Made by a program: the position numbers and the translations under genes. A DNA stretch of 64,000 nucleotides from Microbacterium sp. Marseille-Q6648 (lineage in GTDB: Bacteria; Actinomycetota; Actinomycetes; Actinomycetales; Microbacteriaceae): NCBI RefSeq assembly GCF_943181415.1, contig NZ_CALPBZ010000001.1, forward strand, positions 186,001 through 250,000, written 5' to 3'. Shown in pieces: positions 53,728 to 63,577 of the stretch; position 1 is the first letter of the stretch; the number at the start of each line of letters is the position of its first letter. Below the pieces are notes generated by a model. That model made no database searches. It was given only the letters and a program-made list of their open reading frames with translations, and was not told the origin of the DNA.

Positions 53728-53754
53728 TCTCATGTGCGTCTCATGACGCGTGGG

Positions 53755-53760
53755 TATCAT
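53755..53760 (+). promoter_or_regulatory. -10 box TATCAT for the membrane protein gene
   Basis: TATCAT, 42 bp before the GTG at 53802, suggests a short leader with a GAAGGA ribosome site. A small hairpin (GCGTC-N4-GACGC) lies just upstream, after dnaE. Confidence 0.4.
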
Positions 53761-53801
53761 CGACGACGCGAGCCGCCAGCGCGCGGCCGGGAAGGACAAT
53801 C

Positions 53802-54989
53802 GTGACCGACCAGCAGTACGCCGACAACCAGCCTGCAGAGCAGGCGTCGACGACCGACACCGAGGCGCCGCAGTACGGCGTCGGGCCGTTCTCCATCCGC
53901 GAGGTCGCGCTCGGAGGCATCTGGCTCCTCGCGCTCATCGTGTCGTTCTTCCCGATCTACGGGCGCATCGGCAACGGACCCTCGGTCTGGACGAACGGCA
54001 TCGACTGGGTGCTCACGATCGGTCTGCCGACCGCGGCGGTGTTCCTCATCGTCCTGCGTCGCCTGTCGCCGGACGGCATCCGCCGCGTCGGGTCTCTCGG
54101 CATCGACCAGTTCGCCTCGGTCGCGTTCTCGGTCTCGGCGTTCCTGTGGCTGTCGATGATCTGGAACTCCTTCGTCACGCTGGCCTCCAGCGACGTCTTC
54201 CTCGCGACATGGGTCGTCTGGGTGGAGTTCTTCCTCATGCTCGCCGGAGTGCTGCTGACCGTCTTCGGCCCGTTCATCGCTCCGTTCGATCAGGACTTCG
54301 CGGGTCGCCGCGAAATCCCCGCGCACCGCAACGCGCGCCCGATCCGTCCCGTGACGCCGCGTCCGGCTCCGGCGCCGCGCCCCGCTCCCGAGCCTGCCGC
54401 CGCGCCCGTGGCGCAGCCGGCCGGCGAGCCGACCGCGGTGTGGCACGCCGACACAGACGTCGATCACGACGCCGCCGGCGCCGAGGCGCAGCCGCGGCCC
54501 GCCGCTCACGTCCCCGTCGACGAAGCTCCGGTCGACGAGGCTCCGGCGACCGCGGCGTACGACCGCGTCGACGACACCCTCGAGAGCGCCCGCTCCGTCC
54601 CCGAGCGCTCGCGCTCGACAGCGCCCGCCGACCCGGTCGACGAGCTTTTCGCGGGTGCCGACGATTCCGACGACGACCACGCCGAGCCTGCGGCAGCGGC
54701 GACGCCCGCCGCATCGACGGCCGACGTCGAGACCGCCGCGTGGGCTCCGGCCCAGTCGCGAGGCACCTACGAGCCCGTGGAGCAGGCGACGCCCACGCGC
54801 CAGCAGGCGTTCTGGGCGCTCGCTCCCGAAGAGCGCGACGTCGTCGACGAGGTCGGCATCCCGATCTTCCGGATCGGCCCGACCGCGTGGGCCCTCGTCA
54901 TCGAGGACCGCGGTGAGACGTTCGTCGTCCGTCACGACGACGGGCGCATCGGCTACCTCCACGACGTCCAGGGCGTCACGCGCGGCTGA
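53802..54989 (+). CDS. Four-helix membrane protein with long acidic Ala/Pro tail (unknown function)
   Basis: A 395-residue protein from GTG 53802, preceded by GAAGGA. About residues 35-165 hold four membrane helices (VALGGIWLLALIVSFFPIY, WVLTIGLPTAAVFLIVL, FASVAFSVSAFLWLSMIWNSF, WVVWVEFFLMLAGVLLTVF). A long Pro/Ala/Asp/Glu-rich stretch follows (about 175-330), then a short folded C-terminal piece (FRIGPTAWALVIEDRGETFVVRHDDGRIGYLHDVQGV). I do not recognise a named family. It stands between dnaE and hisD in its own transcription unit. Codon use matches its neighbours. Confidence 0.75.
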   Translation: MTDQQYADNQPAEQASTTDTEAPQYGVGPFSIREVALGGIWLLALIVSFFPIYGRIGNGPSVWTNGIDWVLTIGLPTAAVFLIVLRRLSPDGIRRVGSLGIDQFASVAFSVSAFLWLSMIWNSFVTLASSDVFLATWVVWVEFFLMLAGVLLTVFGPFIAPFDQDFAGRREIPAHRNARPIRPVTPRPAPAPRPAPEPAAAPVAQPAGEPTAVWHADTDVDHDAAGAEAQPRPAAHVPVDEAPVDEAPATAAYDRVDDTLESARSVPERSRSTAPADPVDELFAGADDSDDDHAEPAAAATPAASTADVETAAWAPAQSRGTYEPVEQATPTRQQAFWALAPEERDVVDEVGIPIFRIGPTAWALVIEDRGETFVVRHDDGRIGYLHDVQGVTRG

Positions 54990-55006
54990 GCCGGGCACGC
55001 CCGCGA

Positions 55007-55012
55007 TACCGT
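55007..55012 (+). promoter_or_regulatory. -10 box TACCGT for hisD, leaderless arrangement
   Basis: TACCGT is followed by 6 bp (AGAAGG) and the ATG at 55019. The AGAAGG touches the ATG and is too close for a ribosome site, so a leaderless start is more likely. Confidence 0.45.
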
Positions 55013-55018
55013 AGAAGG

Positions 55019-56320
55019 ATGCTTCGCACCATCGATCTGCGCGGGCGCGCCCTGGCGCCCGCCGAACTGCTGGCGACGGTGCCGCGCGCCGCGGCGGCGC
55101 GGGCCGAGGCCCTGGCCGCGGCCACGGCGATCGTCGCCGACGTCGCCGCCCGCGGCGAGGTCGCGTTGCGCGAGCAGGCCGATCGGTTCGACGGCGTCTC
55201 GGGCCACGAGCTGCGCGTCCCCGCGACTCACCTGACCGAGGCGCTGGACGGGCTCGACCCGCAGGTGCGGGCGGCGCTCGAAGAGGCGATCGCCCGGGTG
55301 CGGGCCGCGTCGGCGGCTCAGGTGCCGCCGCCGAGCGAGACGGTCCTCGGTCCGGGTGCCCGCGTCCGGCAGCGATGGCAGCCGGTCCGGCGGGTCGGTC
55401 TGTACGTGCCCGGCGGCAAGGCGGTGTATCCCTCGAGCGTCGTCATGAACGTCGTTCCCGCGCAGGTCGCGGGGGTGTCCGAGGTGGCTGTCGCCTCTCC
55501 GCCGCAGCGCGAGTTCGGCGGTCGCGTGCACCCCGTGATCCTGGCGGCCGCGCGGCTTCTCGGCGTCGACGAGGTCTACGCGGTCGGCGGCGCGGGCGCG
55601 ATCGGCGCCTTCGCTCACGGTGTGCCATCGCTGGGCCTCGAACCCGTCGATGTCGTCACCGGACCCGGCAACAACTTCGTCGCCGCGGCCAAACGCGCCG
55701 TCGCGGGTCTGGTGGGCACCGACTCCGAGGCCGGCGCGACCGAGATCCTCATCGTCGCCGACGACAGCGGCGACCCGCGCCTCATCGCCGCAGACCTGAT
55801 CAGCCAGGCCGAGCACGACGAGCAGGCGTCCGCCGTGCTCGTGACGTGGTCCGCTGAGCTGGCCGACGCCGTGGCGGGGGAGCTGCGCGAGCGCGCGCCC
55901 CGCACCCGGCACGCGCAGCGCGTGCAGACGGCGCTCGAGGGCCCGCAGTCCGCCGTCGTGATCGTCGACGACCGTGTCGCGGCCACCGCTTTCAGCAACG
56001 CCTACGCCCCGGAGCACCTCGAACTGCACCTCGCCGATCCGCGTCCCGAGGACTTCGTCCACGCCGGTGCCGTGTTCGTCGGCCCCGATTCGCCGGTGAG
56101 TCTCGGCGACTACCTCGCCGGCAGCAACCACGTCCTGCCCACGGGCGGGCAGGCCCGCTACGCCGCCGGTTTGTCCGCGTCGACGTTCCTCCGGCCCCAG
56201 CAGGTCATCGAGTACGACCGCGCCGCGCTGGCCGACGTGCGCCACGCCATCGTGACCCTCGCCGAGGCCGAGGCCCTTCCCGCGCACGGCGAGGCCGTCG
56301 AGGCCCGCTTCGAGGCGTAG
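55019..56320 (+). CDS. hisD: Histidinol dehydrogenase
   Basis: A 433-residue protein of full length. Motifs: RVGLYVPGGKAVYPSSVVMNVVPAQVAGV, GGAGAIGAFAHG, DVVTGPGNNFVAAAKRAVAG, EILIVADDSGDPRLIAADLISQAEHDEQA (the zinc-binding Gln/His) and the C-terminal APEHLEL and GDYLAGSNHVLPTGGQAR. It oxidises histidinol to histidine in two NAD+-dependent steps. No other his gene is nearby; the next gene is nrdR. Confidence 0.96.
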   Translation: MLRTIDLRGRALAPAELLATVPRAAAARAEALAAATAIVADVAARGEVALREQADRFDGVSGHELRVPATHLTEALDGLDPQVRAALEEAIARVRAASAAQVPPPSETVLGPGARVRQRWQPVRRVGLYVPGGKAVYPSSVVMNVVPAQVAGVSEVAVASPPQREFGGRVHPVILAAARLLGVDEVYAVGGAGAIGAFAHGVPSLGLEPVDVVTGPGNNFVAAAKRAVAGLVGTDSEAGATEILIVADDSGDPRLIAADLISQAEHDEQASAVLVTWSAELADAVAGELRERAPRTRHAQRVQTALEGPQSAVVIVDDRVAATAFSNAYAPEHLELHLADPRPEDFVHAGAVFVGPDSPVSLGDYLAGSNHVLPTGGQARYAAGLSASTFLRPQQVIEYDRAALADVRHAIVTLAEAEALPAHGEAVEARFEA

Positions 56321-56323
56321 TCT
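56318..56323 (+). promoter_or_regulatory. -10-like box TAGTCT before nrdR
   Basis: TAGTCT overlaps the hisD stop codon and is followed by 9 bp and the nrdR ATG at 56333. It gives at most a 2-3-nt leader. Confidence 0.35.
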
Positions 56324-56332
56324 GTCGGGGCC

Positions 56333-56815
56333 ATGCACTGTCCGTTCTGTCGTCACTCCGACTCCCGCGTCATCGACTCGCGCACCAGCGACGACGGCCT
56401 CAGCATCCGTCGGCGCCGGCAGTGTCCGGAATGCGGCGGAAGGTTCTCGACGATCGAGACCGCGAGCCTCAACGTCATCAAACGATCGGGTGTGATCGAG
56501 AGCTTCAGCCGCGAGAAGGTGATGTCCGGCGTGCGGAAGGCCTGTCAGGGGCGCCCCGTCACCGAGGCGGACCTCGCCATGCTCGCTCAGAAGGTCGAGG
56601 AGTCGGTCCGCCAGACGGGTGCCTCGCAGATCGACACGAACGAGATCGGTCTGGCGATCCTCGGGCCCCTGCGGGAACTAGACGAGGTCGCCTACCTGCG
56701 CTTCGCGAGCGTGTATCAGGCGTTCGACTCGCTCGAGGACTTCGAGTCGTCGATCGCGCAGCTGCGCGCCGACCACGTCGACCGCCTGTCGGGCCGGGCG
56801 GACGCCGACCAGTAA
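56333..56815 (+). CDS. nrdR: Transcriptional repressor NrdR
   Basis: A 160-residue protein with an N-terminal zinc ribbon (CPFCRH at 3-8 and CPECGG near 31) and an ATP-cone ([29 protein letters not shown] from about residue 46). NrdR represses ribonucleotide reductase genes when dATP is high. No nrd genes are in this window. It starts 12 bp after hisD and is followed 10 bp later by pyrD. Confidence 0.96.
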   Translation: MHCPFCRHSDSRVIDSRTSDDGLSIRRRRQCPECGGRFSTIETASLNVIKRSGVIESFSREKVMSGVRKACQGRPVTEADLAMLAQKVEESVRQTGASQIDTNEIGLAILGPLRELDEVAYLRFASVYQAFDSLEDFESSIAQLRADHVDRLSGRADADQ

Positions 56816-56818
56816 TCT
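56813..56818 (+). promoter_or_regulatory. -10 box TAATCT for pyrD, leaderless arrangement
   Basis: TAATCT overlaps the nrdR stop codon and is followed by 7 bp and the ATG of pyrD at 56826. Confidence 0.5.
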
Positions 56819-56825
56819 GGGACGG

Positions 56826-57857
56826 ATGTATCCCCTCCTCTTCCGGACCGTGCTCGCCCGCATGGATCCCGAGACGGCCCACCACGCCGGCATGTTCGTC
56901 GTCCGGATGCTGGGCGTCCCGCCGCTGTCGTGGGCGGCCCGTGCGCTGACGCGACCCGATGAGAGGCTGCGCACCACCGCGCTCGGCCTGCGCTTCGACT
57001 CGCCCTTCGGCGTGGCAGCCGGCTTCGACAAGAACGTCGTGGGCGTCGCGGGCCTGCGCGCCCTCGGCTTCGGTCATGTCGAGGTCGGCACCGTCACCGC
57101 CATCCCGCAGGACGGCAACCCGCGCCCGCGGCTGTTCCGCCTCATCCCGGATCGCGCCGTCGTCAACCGCATGGGCTTCAACAATGCCGGCGCCGAAGCC
57201 GCCGCGAAGAGGCTCGAGAAGCTGCGACGACGCCGTCGGCGCGCGGTCGTCGGTGTCAACATCGGCAAGAGCCGGGTCGTCGACGTGTCCGAGGCGACGG
57301 CGGACTACGTACGCAGCGCGACGCTGCTGGCGCCGCTCGCGGACTATCTGGTCGTGAACGTCTCGTCTCCGAACACGCCGGGCCTTCGCGGCCTCCAGGC
57401 GGTCGAAACCCTTCGTCCGCTGCTGTCGGCCGTGCACGACGCTGCCGGTGCGACCCCGCTGCTGGTGAAGATCGCGCCCGACCTCCCCGATGACGAGGTC
57501 GAGGCCGTGGCACGCCTGGCCGTCGACCTCGGCCTCGACGGACTCATCGCGACGAACACGACCATCTCGCGTGCGGGGCTCTCCACGCCGCCGGCGGTCG
57601 TGGCGGCTGCGGGCGAGGGCGGCCTGTCGGGCGCCCCGCTGCGCGAGCGCTCACTGGCCGTGCTGCGACGTGTGCGCTCGGTCGTGCCGGCGGACTTCTG
57701 CGTGGTGTCGGTGGGCGGCGTCGAGACGGCAGGCGACGTCCGCGAGCGACTGGATGCCGGTGCCGACCTCGTGCAGGGCTACACCGCGTTCCTGTATCGC
57801 GGACCGCTGTGGGCCCGTCAGATCAACCGCGGCCTCAGGGCTTCTGCCCGCGCTTGA
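56826..57857 (+). CDS. pyrD: Quinone-dependent dihydroorotate dehydrogenase
   Basis: A 343-residue class 2 enzyme. The N-terminal helices ([22 protein letters not shown]) bind the membrane and quinone. Then [54 protein letters not shown] (catalytic Ser), [10 protein letters not shown] and [10 protein letters not shown]. It oxidises dihydroorotate to orotate in pyrimidine synthesis, passing electrons to quinone through FMN. Its 3' end overlaps the convergent DUF3043 gene by 23 bp. Confidence 0.96.
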   Translation: MYPLLFRTVLARMDPETAHHAGMFVVRMLGVPPLSWAARALTRPDERLRTTALGLRFDSPFGVAAGFDKNVVGVAGLRALGFGHVEVGTVTAIPQDGNPRPRLFRLIPDRAVVNRMGFNNAGAEAAAKRLEKLRRRRRRAVVGVNIGKSRVVDVSEATADYVRSATLLAPLADYLVVNVSSPNTPGLRGLQAVETLRPLLSAVHDAAGATPLLVKIAPDLPDDEVEAVARLAVDLGLDGLIATNTTISRAGLSTPPAVVAAAGEGGLSGAPLRERSLAVLRRVRSVVPADFCVVSVGGVETAGDVRERLDAGADLVQGYTAFLYRGPLWARQINRGLRASARA

Positions 57858-58401
57858 CCTGAGGCTTCGGCAGACGCAGGAACCGCATCTGGATGCTGCG
57901 CATCGCCGCGTACCAGCCGAGACCCTTCTCGAGTCGATCCGCGCCGAAGCGCGCCTTCGCGCCCCGCTTGACGTTGATGGCCGTGAGGATCATGTCGCCG
58001 ATGACGAAGAAGATGAACACCCACAGCACGACGAACGAGTAGAACTGCACGGCGGCCACGGGGATGAAGGTCGCGATGATGACGAGGATCATGGCCGGCA
58101 TGACAGCCTCGCCCAGGTGCCAGCCGGAGTCGACGAATTCGCGCGCGAACTTGCGCTGCGGCCCCTGGTCGCGGGCCGGAAGATAGCGGGGGTCGCCCGC
58201 CGCCATGCCCACGCGGGCCTTCTCGCGCTGGGCCGTCAGCTCCGCTCGGGCGCGTGCCTTCGCCTCTTTCGTGTCGGCGACGAGGGGGCGCTTGCGGGCG
58301 GCCTCCTGCTCGGCGCGGGTGGGCGTGGGGCGCCCCTTGCCCGACGCGCCGGCGACGTCGCCGGCATCCTCGGGTGCGGGGGAGGCGGGTGTCTTGGCCA
58401 C
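57835..58401 (-). CDS. DUF3043 membrane protein
   Basis: A 188-residue protein from GTG 58401 with GAGGAT upstream. A charged N-terminal half (Ala/Lys/Arg/Glu-rich, to about 75) with the conserved [23 protein letters not shown] leads to two membrane helices ([40 protein letters not shown]) and a basic tail ending [13 protein letters not shown]3043 is an actinobacterial family of unknown role. It converges on pyrD with a 23-bp overlap and is divergent from the dipeptidase gene. Confidence 0.88.
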   Translation of the reverse strand: MAKTPASPAPEDAGDVAGASGKGRPTPTRAEQEAARKRPLVADTKEAKARARAELTAQREKARVGMAAGDPRYLPARDQGPQRKFAREFVDSGWHLGEAVMPAMILVIIATFIPVAAVQFYSFVVLWVFIFFVIGDMILTAINVKRGAKARFGADRLEKGLGWYAAMRSIQMRFLRLPKPQVKRGQKP

Positions 58402-58436
58402 AGGAGATCCTCGAGAGTGCGGGACGGGGGTGCGCT

Positions 58437-58442
58437 TAAGAT
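58437..58442 (+). promoter_or_regulatory. -10 box TAAGAT for the M20 dipeptidase, leaderless arrangement
   Basis: TAAGAT is followed by 7 bp and the ATG at 58450, again placing the transcript start at or beside the start codon. Confidence 0.5.
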
Positions 58443-58449
58443 TACCCGC

Positions 58450-59850
58450 ATGACATCCGCGCCCTCCCGACACCAGGCCGTGCACGACGCGGCCGCCTCC
58501 GGTTACCCGACCGCCATCGCCGATCTGGGAGGACTGGTGCGGATCCCGTCCGTCGCCTTCCCGGGATTCGACCCGGCCGACGTCGAGCGCAGCGCCGAGG
58601 CCGTCGCCGACCTCGTCCGCGGCACCGCGTTGTTCGAGACGGTCGAGATCAGGCGCGCGTCGATCCCGGGCGCCGACGAGATCGGCAAGCCCGCCGTCGT
58701 GGCCCGCCGTGCGGCCAAGAACGGCAGGCCGACGATCCTCCTGTACGCCCACCACGACGTCCAGCCCGTCGGCGACGAGGCGCTGTGGGACTCGCCGCCC
58801 TTCCAGCCGACGGTCCGTGACGGCCGGCTCTACGGTCGCGGGGCAGCCGATGACAAGGCGGGGATCATGGTGCACATCGGCGCGCTGCGCGCGCTGAAAG
58901 AGGCGCTCGGCGAAGACTTCGATCTCGGGGTCGCCCTTTTCATCGAAGGTGAGGAAGAGGCCGGATCGCGCTCCTTCGCGACGTTCCTCAGCGAGAACGC
59001 CGACGTGCTGCGGGCGGACGTGATCGTGGTCGCCGACTCCGGCAACTGGGACTCCCGCACTCCCGCCCTCACGGTGTCGCTGCGTGGGAACACGCGGTTC
59101 ACCATGCGCGTGCGCACGCTCGAGCACGCGTCGCACTCGGGCATGTTCGGCGGCGCCGTCCCGGACGCGATGATGGCGGCCGTCACGCTGCTGTCCACGC
59201 TGTGGGACGCCGACGGCGCCGTTGCGGTGGACGGCCTGACCGAGCGCGACGTCGAGACCCCGGAGTACTCCGAGCAGACGCTCCGCGACGAGGCCGGTCT
59301 TCCCGACGGTGTGCGCCCGATCGGTCGCGACAGCATCCTCGGACGCATCTGGAACAAGCCCTCGATCACCGTCACCGGCATCGACGCGCCGAGCGTCGTC
59401 AACGCGTCGAACACGCTGTCGCCCGAAGTGACCGTCGTCATCAGCGCACGCGTCGCGCCGGGGCAGGACGCGCGCGAGGCCTACGCCGCCATCGAGGCGC
59501 ACCTGCGCGCCCACGCTCCGTTCGGCGCAGAGCTGGAGTTCTTCGACCAGGACTTCGGCAACCCGTTCCTCGTCGACACCACCGGCTGGGCCGTCGCCGA
59601 CGCGCGCGTGGCGCTCGAGCAGGCCTACGGACCCGCGCCGGTGGACATGGGCGTGGGCGGGTCGATCCCGTTCATCGCCGACCTCGTGCGCGAGTTCCCC
59701 GGCGCCCAGATCCTCGTGACCGGGGTCGAGGACCCGCACGCCCGGGCCCACAGCCCCAACGAGTCGCTGCACCTGGACACGTTCCGCCATGCGCTGCTGG
59801 CCGAGGCGCTGCTGCTCGAAAAGCTCGACGCGCGGACGCTCGAGGCCTGA
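58450..59850 (+). CDS. M20-family metallodipeptidase
   Basis: A 466-residue zinc peptidase. Metal-site motifs in order: [36 protein letters not shown] with the catalytic Glu, VVADSGNW, and the C-terminal [13 protein letters not shown] dimerisation insert lies in the middle ([32 protein letters not shown]). It resembles the dipeptidase group of M20 rather than acetylornithine deacetylases. It hydrolyses dipeptides or related compounds; the substrate is not fixed. Confidence 0.92.
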   Translation: MTSAPSRHQAVHDAAASGYPTAIADLGGLVRIPSVAFPGFDPADVERSAEAVADLVRGTALFETVEIRRASIPGADEIGKPAVVARRAAKNGRPTILLYAHHDVQPVGDEALWDSPPFQPTVRDGRLYGRGAADDKAGIMVHIGALRALKEALGEDFDLGVALFIEGEEEAGSRSFATFLSENADVLRADVIVVADSGNWDSRTPALTVSLRGNTRFTMRVRTLEHASHSGMFGGAVPDAMMAAVTLLSTLWDADGAVAVDGLTERDVETPEYSEQTLRDEAGLPDGVRPIGRDSILGRIWNKPSITVTGIDAPSVVNASNTLSPEVTVVISARVAPGQDAREAYAAIEAHLRAHAPFGAELEFFDQDFGNPFLVDTTGWAVADARVALEQAYGPAPVDMGVGGSIPFIADLVREFPGAQILVTGVEDPHARAHSPNESLHLDTFRHALLAEALLLEKLDARTLEA

Positions 59851-59878
59851 GCGCGGCGCCGCGTCGCGGGGCGGGGCG

Positions 59879-59884
59879 TAGAAT
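59879..59884 (+). promoter_or_regulatory. -10 box TAGAAT for erpA
   Basis: TAGAAT predicts a transcript start near 59891 and a leader of about 37 nt, with GGAGGAG at 59917-59923 in front of the ATG. Confidence 0.5.
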
Positions 59885-59927
59885 CGGACCGAACCCGCCG
59901 CGCGAGCGGCCCGTCCGGAGGAGTGCC

Positions 59928-60293
59928 ATGACCGACACCGCACTGACGACCGACCCGTCCGTCCGCGAGCACGGCGTCGTCCTGACCGATGCCGCCGCAC
60001 TGAAGGTGAAGAGCCTGCTCGAGCAGGAGGGTCGCGACGATCTTCGTCTGCGCGTGGCCGTTCAGCCCGGGGGCTGCAGCGGTCTCATCTACCAGCTGTA
60101 CTTCGACGAGCGCTATCTCGACGGCGACAAGACCGTCGACTTCGACGGCGTCGAGGTGATCATCGACGACATGAGCGTCCCGTATCTCGACGGCGCCCAG
60201 ATCGACTTCAAGGACACGATCTCGGAGCAGGGGTTCACCATCGACAACCCCAACGCTGCCGGCAGCTGCGCCTGCGGAGACAGCTTCCACTGA
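59928..60293 (+). CDS. erpA: Iron-sulfur cluster insertion protein (ErpA/HesB family)
   Basis: A 121-residue A-type carrier. The three conserved Cys are in QPGGCSGLIYQLYFDE and the C-terminal AAGSCACGDSF. It carries Fe-S clusters from the assembly machinery to target proteins. ATG 59928 has a strong GGAGGAG site. It sits just upstream of the cytochrome oxidase genes, as in many actinobacteria, and is closed off from them by a terminator. Confidence 0.94.
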   Translation: MTDTALTTDPSVREHGVVLTDAAALKVKSLLEQEGRDDLRLRVAVQPGGCSGLIYQLYFDERYLDGDKTVDFDGVEVIIDDMSVPYLDGAQIDFKDTISEQGFTIDNPNAAGSCACGDSFH

Positions 60294-60304
60294 GCATGAT
60301 CCCG

Positions 60305-60340
60305 CGGCCCGGACCGAGCTCGCCAGAGCGGTCCGGGCCG
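60305..60340 (+). terminator. Terminator after erpA
   Basis: Perfect 12-bp stem (CGGCCCGGACCG at 60305-60316 and CGGTCCGGGCCG at 60329-60340) with a 12-nt loop, followed by TTCTCC. It lies 12 bp after the erpA stop codon. Confidence 0.8.
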
Positions 60341-60406
60341 TTCTCCTGCCCGCCACGGAGGCCGGTCAACCTGGGTGGTTGGCCGGAGAACCGTGAGAGG
60401 TTGCCC

Positions 60407-60412
60407 TAGACT
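60407..60412 (+). promoter_or_regulatory. -10 box TAGACT for the ctaC operon
   Basis: TAGACT, 38 bp before the GTG start of ctaC, predicts a leader of about 30 nt holding GGAAAGG at 60436-60442. Confidence 0.5.
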
Positions 60413-60449
60413 GGCGACAGTCACATTTCGAAACTGGAAAGGTGCGCCC

Positions 60450-61334
60450 GTGCCCTCGAAACGCCGCCTCCGCTGGGCCCTGATCCCCGTGGGGATCGCC
60501 GCGGCCGTCGCCCTCGCCGGCTGCACGCCGACCGAGCTGAACGGCTATCTGCCCGGCTTCGTGGAGGGGGCTGAGCCCACCACGAACCGCACCGAGATGG
60601 TGTCGGGTCTGTGGACCAACTCCTGGATCGTGCTGCTCGTGGTGGGTGTCATCACGTGGGGCCTCATGGGCTGGGCGGCCATCGCGTATCGCCGCCGGAA
60701 GGGTCAGACCGGCCTTCCCGTGCAGCTGCGGTACAACATGCCGATCGAGATCTTCTACACGGTCGTTCCGCTGATCCTGGTCGTCGGGTTCTTCGCGTTC
60801 ACCGCACGCGACCAGACGATCCTCGAGACCCAGTACGACGACCCCGACGTGTCGATCACCGCCATCGGAAAGCAGTGGGCCTGGGACTTCCAGTACAACG
60901 GCGAGTCCGAGGACGACACCGTGTGGTCGATGGGCGTTCAGGCCCAGACCGACGAGCGCGGCGACATCATCTCCGAGCTGCCCACGCTCTACCTGCCCGT
61001 CGACCAGACGGTGCAGATCAAGCTGCAGTCGCGAGATGTCATCCACTCCTTCTGGATCATCGACTTCCTCTACAAGAAGGACATGTACATCGGCAAGGAC
61101 AACTACTGGTCCTTCACGCCGACTCGCGAGGGCTCGTACGCCGGCAAGTGCGCCGAGCTCTGCGGCGAGTACCACTCGATGATGCTCTTCAACGTCGAAG
61201 TGGTCAGCGAAGCCGAGTACGAGGACTATCTCGCCTCGCTCGAGGCCGCCGGCCAGACCGGTGACATCGACGACGCATACGACCGTCTGCAGAACCTGCC
61301 CGGCACGGGCGCAGACTCCGAGGGAGACGAGTGA
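60450..61334 (+). CDS. ctaC: Cytochrome c oxidase subunit II (aa3 type), lipoprotein
   Basis: A 294-residue protein from GTG 60450, chosen because it puts GGAAAGG at a good distance and gives a clean lipoprotein signal peptide with lipobox LAGC. Two membrane helices follow ([41 protein letters not shown]), then the CuA domain: DVIHSFWI and [12 protein letters not shown] with the two Cys, His, Glu and Met ligands. It accepts electrons for the oxidase, in actinobacteria from the bcc complex. Stop and the next start region overlap. Confidence 0.96.
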   Translation: MPSKRRLRWALIPVGIAAAVALAGCTPTELNGYLPGFVEGAEPTTNRTEMVSGLWTNSWIVLLVVGVITWGLMGWAAIAYRRRKGQTGLPVQLRYNMPIEIFYTVVPLILVVGFFAFTARDQTILETQYDDPDVSITAIGKQWAWDFQYNGESEDDTVWSMGVQAQTDERGDIISELPTLYLPVDQTVQIKLQSRDVIHSFWIIDFLYKKDMYIGKDNYWSFTPTREGSYAGKCAELCGEYHSMMLFNVEVVSEAEYEDYLASLEAAGQTGDIDDAYDRLQNLPGTGADSEGDE

Positions 61335-61336
61335 TC

Positions 61337-63100
61337 ATGGCGACGACGCTTCCGCTTCAGGCCAAGCCGTCCGGCCGGCCCACGACCCTGCCGCCCCGTC
61401 AGGCGGCGCTGCTCAGCTCGTCGCGCGTCGAGCACAAGGGCAACATCGTCGTCAAGTGGATCACCTCCACCGACCACAAGACCATCGGGTACATGTACCT
61501 GATCGCCTCGGTCGTGTTCTTCATGCTCGGCGGCGTGATGGCCCTCATCATCCGCGCCGAGCTGTTCGAGCCGGGCATGCAGATCGTCCCGACGAAGGAC
61601 CAGTACAACCAGCTGTTCACGATGCACGGCACGATCATGCTGCTGATGTTCGCGACGCCGTTGTTCGCCGGGTTCGCCAACGCGATCCTGCCGTTGCAGA
61701 TCGGCGCTCCCGACGTCGCGTTCCCGCGGCTGAACGCGTTCGCATTCTGGCTGTTCCTCTTCGGCTCCACCATCGCCGTCGCCGGCTTCCTCACCCCTCA
61801 GGGCGCGGCAGCCTTCGGCTGGTTCGCGTATCAGCCCCTGGCCAACGCGTCGTTCTCTCCGGGTGCCGGTGGCAACCTGTGGATGCTGGGGCTCGGCATG
61901 AGCGGTTTCGGAACGATCCTCGGTGCCGTGAACTTCATCACCACGATCATCACGATGCGCGCGCCCGGTATGACGATGTGGCGTATGCCGATCTTCTCGT
62001 GGAACACGCTGGTGACCAGCATCCTCGTGCTGATGGCCTTCCCCGTGCTGGCCGCCGCGATCCTCGCCGCCGCCTCCGACCGCGTGCTGGGCTCGCACAT
62101 CTACGACCCGGCGAACGGCGGTGTGCTGCTCTGGCAGCACCTCTTCTGGTTCTTCGGCCATCCCGAGGTGTACATCATCGCGTTGCCGTTCTTCGGCATC
62201 GTGTCCGAGATCTTCCCGGTCTTCAGCCGCAAGCCGATCTTCGGGTACAAGACGCTCGTCTACGCGACCATCGCCATCGCCGCCCTGTCCGTGGCGGTGT
62301 GGGCCCACCACATGTACGTCACCGGCGCGGTGCTGCTGCCGTTCTTCGCGCTCATGACGATGCTGATCGCCGTGCCCACGGGTGTGAAGATCTTCAACTG
62401 GATCGGCACGATGTGGCGAGGCTCGGTCACGTTCGAGACCCCGATGGTCTTCGCCCTGGGCTTCCTCGTGTCGTTCGTCTTCGGTGGTCTCACCGGCGTG
62501 ATCCTGGCTTCGCCGCCGCTGACGTTCCACACGTCGGACTCGTACTTCGTCGTCGCCCACTTCCACTACGTCGTCTTCGGCACCGTCGTGTTCGCCATGT
62601 TCGCCGGGTTCTACTTCTGGTGGCCGAAGTGGACCGGCCGCATGCTCAACGAGCGCGTCGGCATGGTGCACTTCTGGCTGCTGTTCATCGGCTTCCACAT
62701 GACGTTCCTCATCCAGCACTGGCTGGGCGTGGACGGCATGGTGCGTCGTTACGCGGACTACTCCGAGGCCGACGGCTGGACGTGGCAGAACCAGGTGTCG
62801 ACGATCGGTGCGATCATCCTCGGCGCCTCGATGATCCCGTTCCTGTTCAACGTGTGGATCACCTCGCGCAAGGCGCCCAAGGTCACGGTCAACGACCCGT
62901 GGGGCTACGGGGCGTCGCTGGAGTGGGCGACGTCATGCCCGCCGCCGCGTCACAACTTCACCTCGATCCCGCGCATCCGCAGCGAGCGTCCCGCCTTCGA
63001 CCTGAACCACCCCGAGGCCGGCATCCCGGTCGGAGTGGGACCGGCGAAGGACGCGCCCGAGGCGCCCGTGGTCGACGCCGCAGATGGAAAGGTCAAGTAA
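61337..63100 (+). CDS. ctaD: Cytochrome c oxidase subunit I (aa3 type)
   Basis: A 587-residue protein with about twelve membrane helices; ATG 61337 is preferred, GTG 61331 is in frame. Haem/CuB-site motifs: [29 protein letters not shown] (His and Tyr of the cross-linked pair), AHHMYVTG, and [25 protein letters not shown]. The N-terminal extension is Pro/Arg-rich. It reduces oxygen to water and pumps protons. ctaE and the bcc (qcr) genes are not in the visible part. Confidence 0.97.
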   Translation: MATTLPLQAKPSGRPTTLPPRQAALLSSSRVEHKGNIVVKWITSTDHKTIGYMYLIASVVFFMLGGVMALIIRAELFEPGMQIVPTKDQYNQLFTMHGTIMLLMFATPLFAGFANAILPLQIGAPDVAFPRLNAFAFWLFLFGSTIAVAGFLTPQGAAAFGWFAYQPLANASFSPGAGGNLWMLGLGMSGFGTILGAVNFITTIITMRAPGMTMWRMPIFSWNTLVTSILVLMAFPVLAAAILAAASDRVLGSHIYDPANGGVLLWQHLFWFFGHPEVYIIALPFFGIVSEIFPVFSRKPIFGYKTLVYATIAIAALSVAVWAHHMYVTGAVLLPFFALMTMLIAVPTGVKIFNWIGTMWRGSVTFETPMVFALGFLVSFVFGGLTGVILASPPLTFHTSDSYFVVAHFHYVVFGTVVFAMFAGFYFWWPKWTGRMLNERVGMVHFWLLFIGFHMTFLIQHWLGVDGMVRRYADYSEADGWTWQNQVSTIGAIILGASMIPFLFNVWITSRKAPKVTVNDPWGYGASLEWATSCPPPRHNFTSIPRIRSERPAFDLNHPEAGIPVGVGPAKDAPEAPVVDAADGKVK

Positions 63101-63565
63101 GTGCGCACGAATGCCGGCCTCTGGTGGCTGCTGACCGGGTTCTTCGGTCTCGTCTTCGTCATCTACACCGTCTGGAACCTCATCTCGCGGTGGGACACCA
63201 ACCTCACCGGCGGTCAGTCGTACTGGGAGAACGTCACCCTGTCGATCGAGTGGGTCGGGTCTGTCGCGCTGCTCTTCACGGCGTTCATGTCGGCGCTCAT
63301 CGCCTTCTACGTCGGCAAGGTCCACAAGGCGCAGGGCGGCGAGCTGCCCGAGGACGTCCTGACCGCCGACATCGACGACGGCGACCCTGAGCTCGGCGAG
63401 TTCAGCCCCTGGTCGTGGTGGCCCATCGTCCTGGCGTTCTCGGCGGCGCTCGGCATGATCGGCCTCGCGGTCGGCGCCTGGATGATGCCGATCGGCATCG
63501 CCGTCTTCCTGGTCGCGATCGTCGGCTGGGTCTACGAGTACTACCGCGGTCACTTCGCGCGCTGA
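63101..63565 (+). CDS. ctaF: Cytochrome c oxidase subunit IV (actinobacterial CtaF)
   Basis: A 154-residue protein from GTG 63101, directly abutting ctaD. It has four membrane helices (WWLLTGFFGLVFVIYTVW, WVGSVALLFTAFMSALIAFYVG, WWPIVLAFSAALGMIGLAVGAW, IGIAVFLVAIVGWVYEYYRG). It matches the CtaF subunit found only in actinobacterial aa3 oxidases. A strong terminator follows. Confidence 0.94.
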   Translation: MRTNAGLWWLLTGFFGLVFVIYTVWNLISRWDTNLTGGQSYWENVTLSIEWVGSVALLFTAFMSALIAFYVGKVHKAQGGELPEDVLTADIDDGDPELGEFSPWSWWPIVLAFSAALGMIGLAVGAWMMPIGIAVFLVAIVGWVYEYYRGHFAR

Positions 63566-63577
63566 GCGCACCGCAGA

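Noticed and set aside
50086-53799. 1237-codon frame opposite dnaE
   Set aside because: Antisense shadow of a conserved gene, with no recognisable domain.
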